Shown here in pieces: positions 25,720 through 34,056 of a stretch of 34,160 nucleotides of DNA. Under the pieces are notes generated by a model. That model searched no databases, was not told the DNA's origin, and saw only the letters and a program-made list of their open reading frames with translations. Position 1 is the stretch's first letter, and the number at the start of each line of letters is the position of its first letter. This DNA is from Verrucomicrobiota bacterium. GTDB lineage: Bacteria > Verrucomicrobiota > Verrucomicrobiia > Chthoniobacterales > JAFAMB01. The DNA lies in NCBI GenBank assembly GCA_019246215.1, contig JAFAQT010000431.1:1-34160 (forward strand), given 5' to 3'. The position numbers and the translations under genes were made by a program.

Positions 25720-25775
25720 AAGACCCAAATCTAACGAGCGCTTGGACTTTCAAGATTTTCGGGCTAACGCCTCCA

Positions 25776-27155
25776 ATGCTCCCAGAAATTGTTACCGCCA
25801 TCCCAGGACCACGCTCGCGCGATCTCTCATTGGCTCTCTCGAAATACGAAAATCGCAATATCACCTACCTGGCCTCGCATTTCCCGGTATTTTGGGAGAA
25901 AGCTTCCGGAGTGAATGTCTGGGATGTCGACGGCAATCGTTTCTTGGATCTCAGCGCCGGTTTCGCAGTGGCCGCTCACGGCCATACCCACCCGTCGATT
26001 CGCGCCGCGATGATTGACCAATCCGCGAAATTGATTCATGCCATGGGAGATGTCCATCCCGCCGAGAACAAGCTCCTTCTCTGCCGGAAATTAAGCCAAA
26101 TCACATTTGAGCGGTGGGGACTCGGCACCGGAAAAACGACCTTGTGCAATTCCGGCTTTGAGGCAGTCGAAGTCGCGATCAAAACTTCGATGTTGCATAG
26201 CGGAAAGCCTGGCGCAATCGGGTTCACCGGCGGGTATCACGGGTCGGGATACGGAGCCTTGGAGGTGATCGGAATTCGTTGGTTTCGCGAACCGTTTCAA
26301 CAACAGCTGCGCGATTTCGCCACTTTGATCCCGTATCCCAACTGTTACAGGTGCCCGTTTGGCAGATTGGAAGGATACCGGTTGGACGGATCCCGTTTTC
26401 CAAATTGCGCAAGTTCTTGTCTGACCGCAATCGAGGATCAAATCTCTCAGGCTATTCGCCAAAGACCAATTGGATGCATCGTCGTCGAACCTTGCCTGGG
26501 GCGCGGGGGCGAGGTGGTGCCCCCTCTTGATTTCCTGCGAATGCTGCGCCAGCTCTGTGACACCTACAAGATCCTGCTTGTTTTTGATGAAATCTATACC
26601 GGGTTCAATCGAACCGGCGCGCTTTTTGCCAGTGATCAGTTCGGCGTCTATCCAGACCTCCTCTGTCTTGGAAAGGGATTGACGACAGGGTTTCCGTTGG
26701 CCGCCTGCATTGGAAGGGCAGAGATCATGGATGCTTGGCCGCGGTCGACCGGTGAGGCGCTCCACACGACCACATTTCTCGGGAACCCGGTAGGCTGTGC
26801 CGCCGCACTCGCTTCGATCGAACTTCACCTGGAGAGCGGCGTTGGAAAACGTGTCCAGATACTCGGAAGACGCTTGCGCGATCGAATCAAAGAAATGGCT
26901 CTGCCTGCGATCGGCCATGTCCGAGGGCTGGGTTTGATGATCGGCGCAGAACTTGTCAAGAAGGATGGCCTTCCCGATCCGGATCTCGCGTTGCGGACGG
27001 TTCTGGCTGGATTGCAGGATGGCCTGCTTTTTCTTGGAGGCGGACAGGATGGAAATGTTTTGTCCTTCACGCCACCTTTCTGTATCGAGGTCGATGAAAT
27101 CGATTACACCTGCGCGAAAATCTACGAGTATTTGCGTTTCGGATCGGTCTCGTAG
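25776..27155 (+). CDS. Class III (acetylornithine/4-aminobutyrate-type) aminotransferase
   Basis: From ATG 25776 it has 459 residues and is a PLP-dependent fold-type I transaminase. Evidence is VWDVDGNRFLDLSAGFAVAAHGHTHP, NSGFEAVEVAIK, GYHGSGYGAL, IVVEPCLGRGG, LLVFDEIYTGFNRTG (Asp271) and LCLGKGLTTGFPLAA with PLP-binding Lys300. The substrate is not clear. An unusual insertion NCYRCPFG then NCASSC (Cys190, 193, 211, 215) could bind metal, though similar segments occur in some relatives. The open frame reaches back to 25602 inside the preceding gene, but those residues are not family-like. Its last 34 bases overlap the convergent Dabb gene. Confidence 0.9.
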   Translation: MLPEIVTAIPGPRSRDLSLALSKYENRNITYLASHFPVFWEKASGVNVWDVDGNRFLDLSAGFAVAAHGHTHPSIRAAMIDQSAKLIHAMGDVHPAENKLLLCRKLSQITFERWGLGTGKTTLCNSGFEAVEVAIKTSMLHSGKPGAIGFTGGYHGSGYGALEVIGIRWFREPFQQQLRDFATLIPYPNCYRCPFGRLEGYRLDGSRFPNCASSCLTAIEDQISQAIRQRPIGCIVVEPCLGRGGEVVPPLDFLRMLRQLCDTYKILLVFDEIYTGFNRTGALFASDQFGVYPDLLCLGKGLTTGFPLAACIGRAEIMDAWPRSTGEALHTTTFLGNPVGCAAALASIELHLESGVGKRVQILGRRLRDRIKEMALPAIGHVRGLGLMIGAELVKKDGLPDPDLALRTVLAGLQDGLLFLGGGQDGNVLSFTPPFCIEVDEIDYTCAKIYEYLRFGSVS

Positions 27156-27433
27156 TCCAAAACCATTGAATCCCGGGTACTCGGCTTGATGGTTTCTTCA
27201 ATGAACTTAATATAAACCGGGTCCTCCACAAACATCGCCATGCGCTCTTTGGAATCGAACTCGACCGCAAAAAAGAAAGGCCACTCATTTTCCTGATCAA
27301 TCCGGCGGCCACATCGCACGTTCATCGCAACCGGAATTTTCAATAGCTGCATCCGGGTTTGCATCAAGAGTACCTCCAAGCGCTCCGAGGTGATCTCCGG
27401 TTTGAGTTTATACAATACGATGTGATGGATCAT
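27122..27433 (-). CDS. Dabb (stress-responsive alpha/beta-barrel) domain protein
   Basis: A 103-residue protein starting MIHHIVLYKLKPEITSERLE, the typical opening of the Dabb family of small dimeric ferredoxin-like barrels. The middle holds MQLLKIPVAMNVRCGRRI and EFDSKERMAMFVEDPVYIKFIEE, also typical. Family members have varied or unknown functions; no catalytic role can be read here. The ATG at 27433 is chosen over an extension to 27517 that would run into the prmA start region. The gene converges on the aminotransferase with a 34-base overlap at 27122-27155 and diverges from prmA. Confidence 0.85.
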   Translation of the reverse strand: MIHHIVLYKLKPEITSERLEVLLMQTRMQLLKIPVAMNVRCGRRIDQENEWPFFFAVEFDSKERMAMFVEDPVYIKFIEETIKPSTRDSMVLDYETDPKRKYS

Positions 27434-27487
27434 GTGCGCGTCTTCTTCTAGAAAGTCGTTCTGCAGTAAGCAAGGAATATCGATTGA

Positions 27488-28318
27488 ATGCTCGTCTGGA
27501 GAAAAATAAGCACCCAAAAATGGCTCGATTCATGGCAAGAAAGATTAGCGTTCCTCGGCCGGGAGCGGCTAGCCATCAGCCAGTTTACAAGCGCCCGCAA
27601 AGTCCGCCTCGAGGTCTTTGACGTGACCGTAAACGAATCGGCCCTGCTGTTGAGGTGCTTTGGCGGTGAGGTTCGCGACCTTAATCATTCAACCGCAGAT
27701 TGGGTTCGCAGCGTTGTTTCGAGAAAGCCGATCTCCATTCGGGGGCGATTGCGGATAGTCAATGACGAACCGATTCGGGGAACGGTTCGCGATTTAAACA
27801 CAATTTACATTCCGGCGAACCTCGCCTTCGGAACCGGAGAACACGCCACGACGGCTGGATGCCTTCGGCTGTTAATTGATCTTGCCCCAAAAAAGCGTGA
27901 TTGGGAATTTCTCGACGCGGGCACTGGGACTGGGATTCTGGCCATCGCGGCTTTGCGACTGGGAGCGAAAAGAGCTCTCGGATTCGATTTTGATGCCACC
28001 GCCATTCGGGTTGCCAAGACTAACGCTCATCTGAACAAGGCGAATGGCTTGAAACTGTTTCGTGCGGATGTTCTAAAGTATACTCCGGAAGGTAGTTTCG
28101 ATCTGGCGGCGGCAAACCTCCATAGCGAGCTGTTCCGGAAAGCTGCGGCGAGACTTTGGCCGGCAATAAAGCCGGAAGGAAGATTGATCATTTCCGGCCT
28201 GATGCGTGATCAGATCGAGGCGACCAGCGAGAAAATCCTCGATCTCGGTGGCCAAATCGAAATGACGCGCACCCGTGGAAAGTGGGTGACGATGGTGGCA
28301 CATAGGACGGAGATATAG
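27488..28318 (+). CDS. prmA: Ribosomal protein L11 methyltransferase-type protein
   Basis: A 276-residue SAM-dependent methyltransferase. The PrmA signature ANLAFGTGEHATTAGCLRLL (about 113-131) precedes motif I FLDAGTGTGILAIAALRLGA. The motif ALGFDFDATAIRVAKTNA binds SAM, and LAAANLHSELF replaces the usual NIL segment. The N-terminal 90 residues are shorter and less conserved than in E. coli PrmA, so trimethylation of L11 is likely but another protein target cannot be excluded. ATG 27488 gives a sensible N-terminus, though the divergent Dabb gene start is only 54 bases away. Confidence 0.85.
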   Translation: MLVWRKISTQKWLDSWQERLAFLGRERLAISQFTSARKVRLEVFDVTVNESALLLRCFGGEVRDLNHSTADWVRSVVSRKPISIRGRLRIVNDEPIRGTVRDLNTIYIPANLAFGTGEHATTAGCLRLLIDLAPKKRDWEFLDAGTGTGILAIAALRLGAKRALGFDFDATAIRVAKTNAHLNKANGLKLFRADVLKYTPEGSFDLAAANLHSELFRKAAARLWPAIKPEGRLIISGLMRDQIEATSEKILDLGGQIEMTRTRGKWVTMVAHRTEI

Positions 28319-28601
28319 GTAAAATATAAGCAGGAACCAGGAGTTAGGAGTTTCGGAGGAAAAGGGCTGAGGGGACAGAGAATAGTCAACGCGTGCGTAG
28401 AATCGAGACGTGAATACCGCAGCGTTCTTTCGGGAGCGGAAGAGGCCCTCCGAACGCATACACGCGCGATTCGGTCGGCCATTCCGCAATTCCTGCAGTG
28501 AGACTCTGCCTTCGGTCCGAGAGCCTGCAGCCTCTCTCCTGGCTTTCGAATTCCATGGTTGAAAAGACCGAGTGGCACATGTAGTCCTGAAAACAGTCCT
28601 T
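28319..28601. other. Intergenic stretch without a supportable gene
   Basis: This 283-base gap between prmA and the aspartate-type aminotransferase holds no convincing gene or RNA. Its start is purine-rich, with CAGGAACCAGGAGTTAGGAGT (about 28337-28356), which resembles the AGGAGTC repeats in other gaps. A promoter for the next gene is expected but I cannot point to one. Confidence 0.4.
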
Positions 28602-29765
28602 ATGCAACTTTCCTCTAGAGCGTCCAGTTTAACTCCTTCTCTTACCCTTTCGATCGACAGCAAGGCCAAGGCGATGAAATCCGAAGGTATCGATGTTTGC
28701 GGCTTCGGAGCAGGCGAGCCCGACTTCGACACTCCCGAACACATCAAGGCTGCCGCCATCGCTTCTCTGGAAGCGGGATTTACCAAGTATACCCCCAGTT
28801 CCGGCATTCCTGAACTCCGCCAGGCAATTGCCGACAAATTTCTGCTAGACAATGGAATCGATTACAAACCATCCCAGATCATCGTCAGCGACGGCGCCAA
28901 GCATTCCTGTTACAATGCCATTCTCGCGACCTGCCAGCCAGGGGACGAGGTGATCATTCCAGCTCCTTATTGGCTGAGCTATCCAGAAATGGTGCGCCTT
29001 GCCGGGGCAGATCCTGTCTTCGTTCACACCAAAGAAGAAGATGGGTGGAAGCTGACAGCCGAGGAATTCGAAAACGCAATGACTCCGCGGACTAAGATGA
29101 TCATCCTGAATAGTCCCGGTAACCCCACCGGCGCCGTGTATACCAAAGAGGAACTCGATTTTATTGGAAAAGTTGCCGCGCAAGAAGAAATCCTGATTCT
29201 GTCGGACGAGATCTATGAAAAGCTGGTGTACGATGATTCTAAGCACGTCAGCATCGCGGCGCTTGCGCAGGAGTATTACGAACTCACCATCACCGTGAAC
29301 GGTTTCAGTAAATCCTACGCGATGACCGGTTGGCGTCTTGGGTATTTAGGGGCACCCGAAGCGATCGCCAAAGCCATTGACTCCATTCAGAGCCACAGCA
29401 CGTCGAACGCGTGTTCGTTCGCGCAGAAAGGGGGGCTCGCAGCGCTCAAAGGTGACCAGCAACCCGTCACAGACATGCGCGACGAGTTCAATCTCCGCCG
29501 TGAATACATGCTGGAACGGCTGTCCAAAATGCCGCACGTCAGTGTGGTGCGTCCAAACGGCGCGTTTTACGTTTTTGTCAATGTTACCCAGCTTGGACTC
29601 ACCTCCCAGAATTTCGCCGATCGCTTACTGAGCAAGGCAAACGTCGCCGTAGTTCCAGGGATCGCCTTCGGAGACGATCGAACCGTGCGTTTGAGCTATG
29701 CGACCAGCTTGGACGTGATTAAGAAGGGGATGGACCGGTTCGAAGAATTCTGCCGGACGCTCTAA
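28602..29765 (+). CDS. aspC: Aspartate/aromatic-type aminotransferase (class I/II)
   Basis: This 387-residue PLP enzyme belongs to the aspartate aminotransferase I-gamma-like group. It has IDVCGFGAGEPDFDTPEHI, FTKYTPSSGIPELRQAIA, the LNSPGNPTGAVYTKEEL active-site stretch, LILSDEIYEKLVYD, and the PLP lysine at 237 in NGFSKSYAMTGWRLGYLG. It likely makes aspartate and may also transaminate prephenate or aromatic keto acids, which would link to tyrA, aroA and the DAHP synthase. ATG 28602 fits the family start; a GTG at 28572 is in frame. No good ribosome-binding site is seen. The end is followed by an AGGAGTC repeat segment. Confidence 0.92.
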   Translation: MQLSSRASSLTPSLTLSIDSKAKAMKSEGIDVCGFGAGEPDFDTPEHIKAAAIASLEAGFTKYTPSSGIPELRQAIADKFLLDNGIDYKPSQIIVSDGAKHSCYNAILATCQPGDEVIIPAPYWLSYPEMVRLAGADPVFVHTKEEDGWKLTAEEFENAMTPRTKMIILNSPGNPTGAVYTKEELDFIGKVAAQEEILILSDEIYEKLVYDDSKHVSIAALAQEYYELTITVNGFSKSYAMTGWRLGYLGAPEAIAKAIDSIQSHSTSNACSFAQKGGLAALKGDQQPVTDMRDEFNLRREYMLERLSKMPHVSVVRPNGAFYVFVNVTQLGLTSQNFADRLLSKANVAVVPGIAFGDDRTVRLSYATSLDVIKKGMDRFEEFCRTL

Positions 29766-29771
29766 GGGGTA

Positions 29772-29916
29772 GGAGACAGAATTCAGGAGTCGCAAAATAC
29801 GAGGTGCCCTTGCGTGCTGCGGCTGATGATCCATCCGCGTGAATGCGATCAAAAAATTTTACCCGGCCCACCACTAGCTGGAGTCGACGCGGCGCTTATC
29901 ATCTCCTGACTCCTAA
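29772..29916. repeat. Intergenic element bounded by AGGAGTC / GACTCCT inverted ends
   Basis: The gap from the aminotransferase to the ABC permease begins with GGAGACAGAATTCAG (29772-29786), an inverted copy of 12253-12267. It is followed by CAGGAGTC and ends with CTCCTGACTCCT (29903-29914), just before the permease ATG at 29917. AGGAGTC and GACTCCT are inverted relative to each other. The interior contains no gene. It looks like a degenerate dispersed repeat rather than a regulatory site. Confidence 0.45.
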
Positions 29917-30714
29917 ATGCTCCAAAAATATTTGTCGGTTTACTTGGTGATGCTGCGCAACTCCCTTATCCGGGAGATGAATTTCAAGCTGAATTTTCTT
30001 CTGTGGATGGTCGTGGAATCGCTTTGGTTCGTAGGCCAGCTCGTCTTTATCGAGGTGATTTTCAGTCACGTAAATCAAATCGGGGACTGGACAAAGTGGC
30101 AGATGGTTTTACTCGTCGGTACACACCAGATCATCAGCCAAATATTTCAAGGGTTCTTCTACACTAATCTCGTCAATCTGCCCGAGCTCGTTCGAACCGG
30201 GAAACTCGACTTCATCCTTCTGCAACCGGTGGACGGCCAGTTCTCCGTCTCAGTCCGCCAATTTGGGCTGGACGGGATCGTCAACGCTTGGGTGGGCGTC
30301 GGAATCGTAACCTACTCTTTGTACAGGTTGCACGTCGTACCTGGACTGAGCCAGATCGTTCTTTACCTGGCCACCATGCTACTTGGGGTAACGATTCATT
30401 ACGCGATCTTGTTCTCTCTTGGAACGGCTAGCTTCTGGACCGTCCGGTCACAAGGGCTTATCTGGGGCTATTACAATGTTATGAACTTAGCTCGTTACCC
30501 CGACGCCGTATTCAAAGGACTTGTCAAATTTGTCTTCAGCTGGTTGATCCCGGTCATTGTCGTTACTAACGTCCCGGCGCGCGTATTGATGAATACCTCT
30601 CAGACGCCCTGGTGGTTAGCCGGGCATCTTCTGTTGGCTTCATGCTTGATGCTTTTTTTTTCCAGAATCCTCTGGCGATTTGCGCTCAATCGGTACTCCA
30701 GCGCAAGTTCCTAG
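29917..30714 (+). CDS. ABC-2 family transporter permease
   Basis: A 265-residue integral membrane protein with about six hydrophobic segments. It resembles the ABC-2 permease group with DUF990-like members (COG3694-type): LRNSLIREMNFKLNFLLWMV at the N-terminus, VGTHQIISQIFQGFFYTNL, the conserved LPELVRTGKLDFILLQPVDGQF loop, and LVKFVFSWLIPVIVVTNVPA near the end. Such proteins normally work with an ATPase and a second permease encoded alongside. Neither is in this window; upstream is an aminotransferase and downstream a DksA-like gene. The substrate is unknown. ATG 29917 directly follows an intergenic repeat and lacks a Shine-Dalgarno site. Confidence 0.85.
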   Translation: MLQKYLSVYLVMLRNSLIREMNFKLNFLLWMVVESLWFVGQLVFIEVIFSHVNQIGDWTKWQMVLLVGTHQIISQIFQGFFYTNLVNLPELVRTGKLDFILLQPVDGQFSVSVRQFGLDGIVNAWVGVGIVTYSLYRLHVVPGLSQIVLYLATMLLGVTIHYAILFSLGTASFWTVRSQGLIWGYYNVMNLARYPDAVFKGLVKFVFSWLIPVIVVTNVPARVLMNTSQTPWWLAGHLLLASCLMLFFSRILWRFALNRYSSASS

Positions 30715-30818
30715 GAGGCACATATTTCCTCTTGCACGGCTATGCAATTGCCAGTATATGTTCGCCCTCCGTGTTGGGGGAACGGTTACCAAAAACAGCA
30801 GATTTGTTTGTCGAGCGT

Positions 30819-31403
30819 ATGGCGAAATCAAAAGCACAAAAGAAGGACGCACCGTTGGAAAACGGAGAGGTTGATTCAACCGATTTGGAAAATCAGCAAG
30901 CACCTTCGCCGGCTATTGAAGATGGCGACGAAAAACTTCCTCCCTTCCTGCGGAAACAAAAGAGCAAGTTGCTGCAGCTTCGCGACACTCTCCTCGACTC
31001 AATGATGGGAGTTTCGCGGGATACCCTCCGCTCACGGGCCGAAGGCAGCGAAGCGTCCGCCTTCGGAATGCATCAAGCAGATGCCGGGAGCGACGCGTAC
31101 GACCGGGACTTCGCACTGAGCCTCCTCTCACAAGAGCAGGATGCCTTGTACGAAATTGAAGAGGCGCTCAAACGCGTGGACGCCGGAACTTACGGTGTCT
31201 GCGAGATGTCCGGGAAACCTATCCCACACGCGCGGCTTGAGGCGATCCCATTTGCAAGGTTCACGGTTGAATGCCAGACCCAAATTGAAAAACAAAAAAA
31301 GGCAATGCGGGTCAGACAGCCTGTCACTTCCCTTTTCGGTTTGACCGACGAGGAAGGCAGTGAAGGAGAAGAAGAAGACACCATCACCGATTCGAAAGAT
31401 TAG
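30819..31403 (+). CDS. DksA/TraR-family protein with half of the zinc-finger cysteines
   Basis: From ATG 30819 it has 194 residues. A Lys/Glu/Asp-rich N-terminal 40 residues precedes a coiled-coil region ([19 protein letters not shown]), then [13 protein letters not shown] and [19 protein letters not shown], the DksA-like core. The zinc finger normally has C-x2-C-x17-C-x2-C. Here it reads Cys128-x2-Ser131-x17-Thr149-x2-Cys152, so two ligands are lost while spacing is kept. The tail is strongly acidic ([18 protein letters not shown]). It may modulate RNA polymerase. It precedes rpmG by five bases and so probably shares a transcript with rpmG and rpsR. The upstream open frame (to 30612) overlaps the permease and is not family-like. 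Confidence 0.82.
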   Translation: MAKSKAQKKDAPLENGEVDSTDLENQQAPSPAIEDGDEKLPPFLRKQKSKLLQLRDTLLDSMMGVSRDTLRSRAEGSEASAFGMHQADAGSDAYDRDFALSLLSQEQDALYEIEEALKRVDAGTYGVCEMSGKPIPHARLEAIPFARFTVECQTQIEKQKKAMRVRQPVTSLFGLTDEEGSEGEEEDTITDSKD

Positions 31404-31408
31404 CTGTC

Positions 31409-31582
31409 ATGCCGAGGGACATCATTATTCTTGAGTGCACGGAAGCGAGAGCGGAAGGCAAACCGGTTTCTCGTTACATCAGCACTCGTAACAAGAAGAG
31501 CCCCAACACACCGGGCAGGCTGGAAAAGAAAAAGTACAATCCTTTCCTGCGCCGACGCACTCTGCACCGGGAGGTGAAGTAA
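31409..31582 (+). CDS. rpmG: Ribosomal protein L33
   Basis: A 57-residue basic protein: [20 protein letters not shown], then [19 protein letters not shown] and [18 protein letters not shown]. The [10 protein letters not shown] and KYNPFLRR(R)TLHRE segments are the L33 signature. It has only one cysteine, so it is the zinc-free type of L33. It begins five bases after the DksA-like gene and ends three bases before rpsR. This agrees with a ribosomal-protein transcript. Confidence 0.95.
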   Translation: MPRDIIILECTEARAEGKPVSRYISTRNKKSPNTPGRLEKKKYNPFLRRRTLHREVK

Positions 31583-31585
31583 GTC

Positions 31586-31825
31586 ATGGAGCCGAAGAAT
31601 GCCAAACGCAGATCGAATTTTCGACGGGCAAACCGGATTATGCCGCGCCGTCGCATCGATATAGCCACAGAGGCTATCGACTACAAAAATCCGGATCTGC
31701 TCAAGAAATTTGTGACGGAAAGCGGGAAAATTCTGCCGCGACGGGTCACCGGTATGCCCGCCCATCTGCACCGGAAGATCACCCGCGAAATCAAACGAGC
31801 TCGTTCGATGCTCTTGATGAAGTAA
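31586..31825 (+). CDS. rpsR: Ribosomal protein S18
   Basis: A 79-residue basic protein of the small subunit. The signature [20 protein letters not shown] is followed by [20 protein letters not shown] and RARSMLLMK, fitting S18 well. The N-terminal basic extension ([20 protein letters not shown]) is typical. Many bacteria place rpsR with rpsF and rplI; here rpmG precedes it. The ATG is three bases after the rpmG stop. Confidence 0.96.
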   Translation: MEPKNAKRRSNFRRANRIMPRRRIDIATEAIDYKNPDLLKKFVTESGKILPRRVTGMPAHLHRKITREIKRARSMLLMK

Positions 31826-31858
31826 CAATCGAACTACTCCCCGTAAGACTCCACCCTT

Positions 31859-31878
31859 GCGGAAGAAACTATTTCCGC
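31859..31878 (+). terminator. Short stem after rpsR, possible terminator or rpsA leader element
   Basis: GCGGAA (31859-31864) pairs with TTCCGC (31873-31878) around eight bases, followed by a pyrimidine-rich but not T-only stretch. It lies in the 154-base gap between rpsR and rpsA. It might end the DksA-like/rpmG/rpsR transcript or belong to the rpsA leader, where S1 often regulates itself. Nothing else in the gap is assignable. Confidence 0.22.
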
Positions 31879-31979
31879 CTAACTTCTATTTCCCTCTGAT
31901 TTCGTGAAGGCGGCCTGTTTTGGCTGCCCGAATCAGATTAACCTAAGGCAATCGTGGTTTGTTGGTGTTTGTAAACGTT

Positions 31980-33659
31980 ATGACAGAGATGCAGGAGCTA
32001 ATCGCGAAGTCCCTGCGCGATTTTAAAGAAGGTAGCATCGTTAAAGGCCGCGTTTTGGAAATCCGGCCGCGGGAGGTTCTGGTGGACATCGGTTATAAAT
32101 CCGAAGGCGTGATCCCCGCCTCCGAGTTCGACGACATGGGCGACGTTGAGGTCGGCGACGAAGTTGAGGTGCTGCTGGAAAAGCTCGAAAACGAGGATGG
32201 GATGGTTGTTTTGTCCAAGGAAAAGGCCGCTCACAAACAGAACTGGGACAAAATCGTCAAGGTCTTCGAAGGCGATGGCTTGATCAAAGGTAAAGTAAAG
32301 GCCGTCGTAAAAGGCGGCTTAACTGTCAATATCGGAGTCGAAGCGTTCCTCCCTGGTTCACAGATCGATATTGTTCCGCCGAAGGATCTACAGCAGTTCG
32401 TGGGGAATACGTACGACTTTAAGATCGTCAAGATCAATGACGAACGCAAAAACGTAGTGCTTAGCCGCCGCGAGATCATCGAGCAAGAACGGGCCGAAAA
32501 ACGCACTCGGTTCCTTGAGACCGTGAAGCTGGGCGATACCGTAAAAGGAGTCGTCAAAAACCTGACCGATTTCGGTGCGTTTATAGATCTCGATGGAATG
32601 GACGGCTTGCTTCATATCACTGATATGACTTGGGGCCGATTGACTCACCCAAGCGAACTTCTCAAGATCGGCCAGGAAATTGACGTTGTTGTCCTCGATA
32701 TCAACAAAGAAAAGGAGCGCGTATCACTCGGCCTTAAACAGACGCAGCGCAACCCATGGGACAAGATCGAAGAGCGATTCCCGGTCGGCGCGACGGTGCA
32801 CGGGAAGGTGACGAACCTTGTTCCTTACGGGGCATTTGTGGAGATTGAGGAAGGTGTTGAAGGGCTGATCCACGTTTCGGAACTCTCCTGGACCAAACGG
32901 ATCACCCGCCCTTCCGATGTGCTCACTCAAGGCCAATTGATCGAGGCTGTCGTTCTGGGGGTCAACAAAGAGGAGCAGAAAATCTCTTTGGGTGTTCGCC
33001 AGCTGGAGCCTAATCCGTGGGATGTAATCGAGCACAAATATCTCATCGGATCCCGTGTTAAAGGCAAAATCCGGAACATGACCGCTTACGGCGCATTCGT
33101 GGAACTTGAAGAGGGGATCGACGGCATGATTCACGTTTCAGATCTGAGCTGGACGCGCAAAATCAATCATCCAAGCGAAGTGTTAAAGAAGAATGATGAT
33201 GTGGAGGCGATCGTGCTGGACATCGATAAGGTCAATCAGCGCATCAGCCTTGGCGTGAAGCAGTTGGATTCCGATCCTTGGAAGGAAATCGACCAAAAGT
33301 ATAAAATCGGTGACTTGGTTCGGGGAAAGGTGACGAAGCTCGCCAGCTTTGGGGCTTTCGTCCAATTGCAAGATGATATCGATGGCTTAGTACACATTTC
33401 TCAGCTCAGCGAAGAGCATGTGGCTAAGGTCAAGGATGTTCTCAAAGTTGGCCAGGAAGTCGAAGCGAGAGTCATCAAGGTCGATAAAGCGGAGCGCCGT
33501 ATTGGATTGTCTGTCAAGGCGGCTCACTATTCCGACGAAGAGCTCCGGCGTGAAACAGAGGCATTCGACAGCCTGCGCCCTGGCGAAGACATGGTTGGAC
33601 TGGAACAGGCGTTCCAGGCAGCCGAGGAAGAATATCGTCCAGGTGATCGGCGCAAGTAG
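31980..33659 (+). CDS. rpsA: Ribosomal protein S1
   Basis: This 559-residue protein has six S1 OB-fold repeats, as in Gram-negative S1. They begin near EGSIVKGRVLEIRPREVLVD, GLIKGKVKAVVKGGLTVNI, GDTVKGVVKNLTDFGAFID, GATVHGKVTNLVPYGAFVE, GSRVKGKIRNMTAYGAFVE and GDLVRGKVTKLASFGAFVQ. Repeats 3-6 hold the GAF(I/V) and (H)VS-L-W motifs for RNA binding; repeat 1 and 2 are the ribosome-docking type. The acidic C-terminal tail is short. The ATG at 31980 is chosen over a TTG at 31959. S1 binds mRNA during initiation, relevant in a genome where many genes lack Shine-Dalgarno sites. Confidence 0.97.
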   Translation: MTEMQELIAKSLRDFKEGSIVKGRVLEIRPREVLVDIGYKSEGVIPASEFDDMGDVEVGDEVEVLLEKLENEDGMVVLSKEKAAHKQNWDKIVKVFEGDGLIKGKVKAVVKGGLTVNIGVEAFLPGSQIDIVPPKDLQQFVGNTYDFKIVKINDERKNVVLSRREIIEQERAEKRTRFLETVKLGDTVKGVVKNLTDFGAFIDLDGMDGLLHITDMTWGRLTHPSELLKIGQEIDVVVLDINKEKERVSLGLKQTQRNPWDKIEERFPVGATVHGKVTNLVPYGAFVEIEEGVEGLIHVSELSWTKRITRPSDVLTQGQLIEAVVLGVNKEEQKISLGVRQLEPNPWDVIEHKYLIGSRVKGKIRNMTAYGAFVELEEGIDGMIHVSDLSWTRKINHPSEVLKKNDDVEAIVLDIDKVNQRISLGVKQLDSDPWKEIDQKYKIGDLVRGKVTKLASFGAFVQLQDDIDGLVHISQLSEEHVAKVKDVLKVGQEVEARVIKVDKAERRIGLSVKAAHYSDEELRRETEAFDSLRPGEDMVGLEQAFQAAEEEYRPGDRRK

Positions 33660-33715
33660 TCTTTCAAAACTTGTTTACAATATCTCCTATCAGAGGATCG
33701 TTTGGATAAAGCATT

Positions 33716-34051
33716 ATGGATAAACCGCAAATTGTCGCCTATCTGAAAACTCATTGCGGCTGGAGCAATGGTGTGCGCGCAGTCCTTGCAAAGTACAGCC
33801 TGCCGTACGAAGAAAAGGACATCATCACGAACCCGGCTTTTCGGTGGGAAATGGAGCAAAAGAGTGGTCAGCCACTTTCTCCATGCATTGAAATCAACGG
33901 GATCATGCTTGCTGATGTCAGTGGGGAGGAGGTGGAACATTATCTCCTGACCAAAGATTTGGTTCAAGCCAACGCTGCTCCGATCGACGTGCCTTTGAAC
34001 GCGCCATGCCCGCCCGAACAGCACGAAGCCAATCTCTTCTTTCGAAAGTAG
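33716..34051 (+). CDS. Glutaredoxin-family protein with CGWS active site
   Basis: A 111-residue thioredoxin-fold protein: MDKPQIVAYLKTHCGWSNGV, with the active-site pair Cys14-x2-Ser17 (CGWS) instead of the dithiol CPYC or the monothiol CGFS. LPYEEKDIITNPAFRWEME and the PCIEINGIML strand with a cis-proline position are consistent with glutaredoxin. The C-terminal 25 residues (VPLNAPCPPEQHEANLFFRK) form an extra tail with another Cys. It may act in thiol transfer or iron-sulfur handling; exact role is unclear. It follows rpsA by 56 bases and is followed by a strong hairpin. Confidence 0.85.
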   Translation: MDKPQIVAYLKTHCGWSNGVRAVLAKYSLPYEEKDIITNPAFRWEMEQKSGQPLSPCIEINGIMLADVSGEEVEHYLLTKDLVQANAAPIDVPLNAPCPPEQHEANLFFRK

Positions 34052-34056
34052 GAATT

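Noticed and set aside
26091-26918. 275-residue open frame on the minus strand
   Set aside because: Fully antisense to the aminotransferase, whose motifs are intact; translation looks random.
28073-28852. 259-residue open frame on the minus strand
   Set aside because: Spans the end of prmA and the start of the aspartate-type aminotransferase; no ribosome-binding site or recognisable domain.
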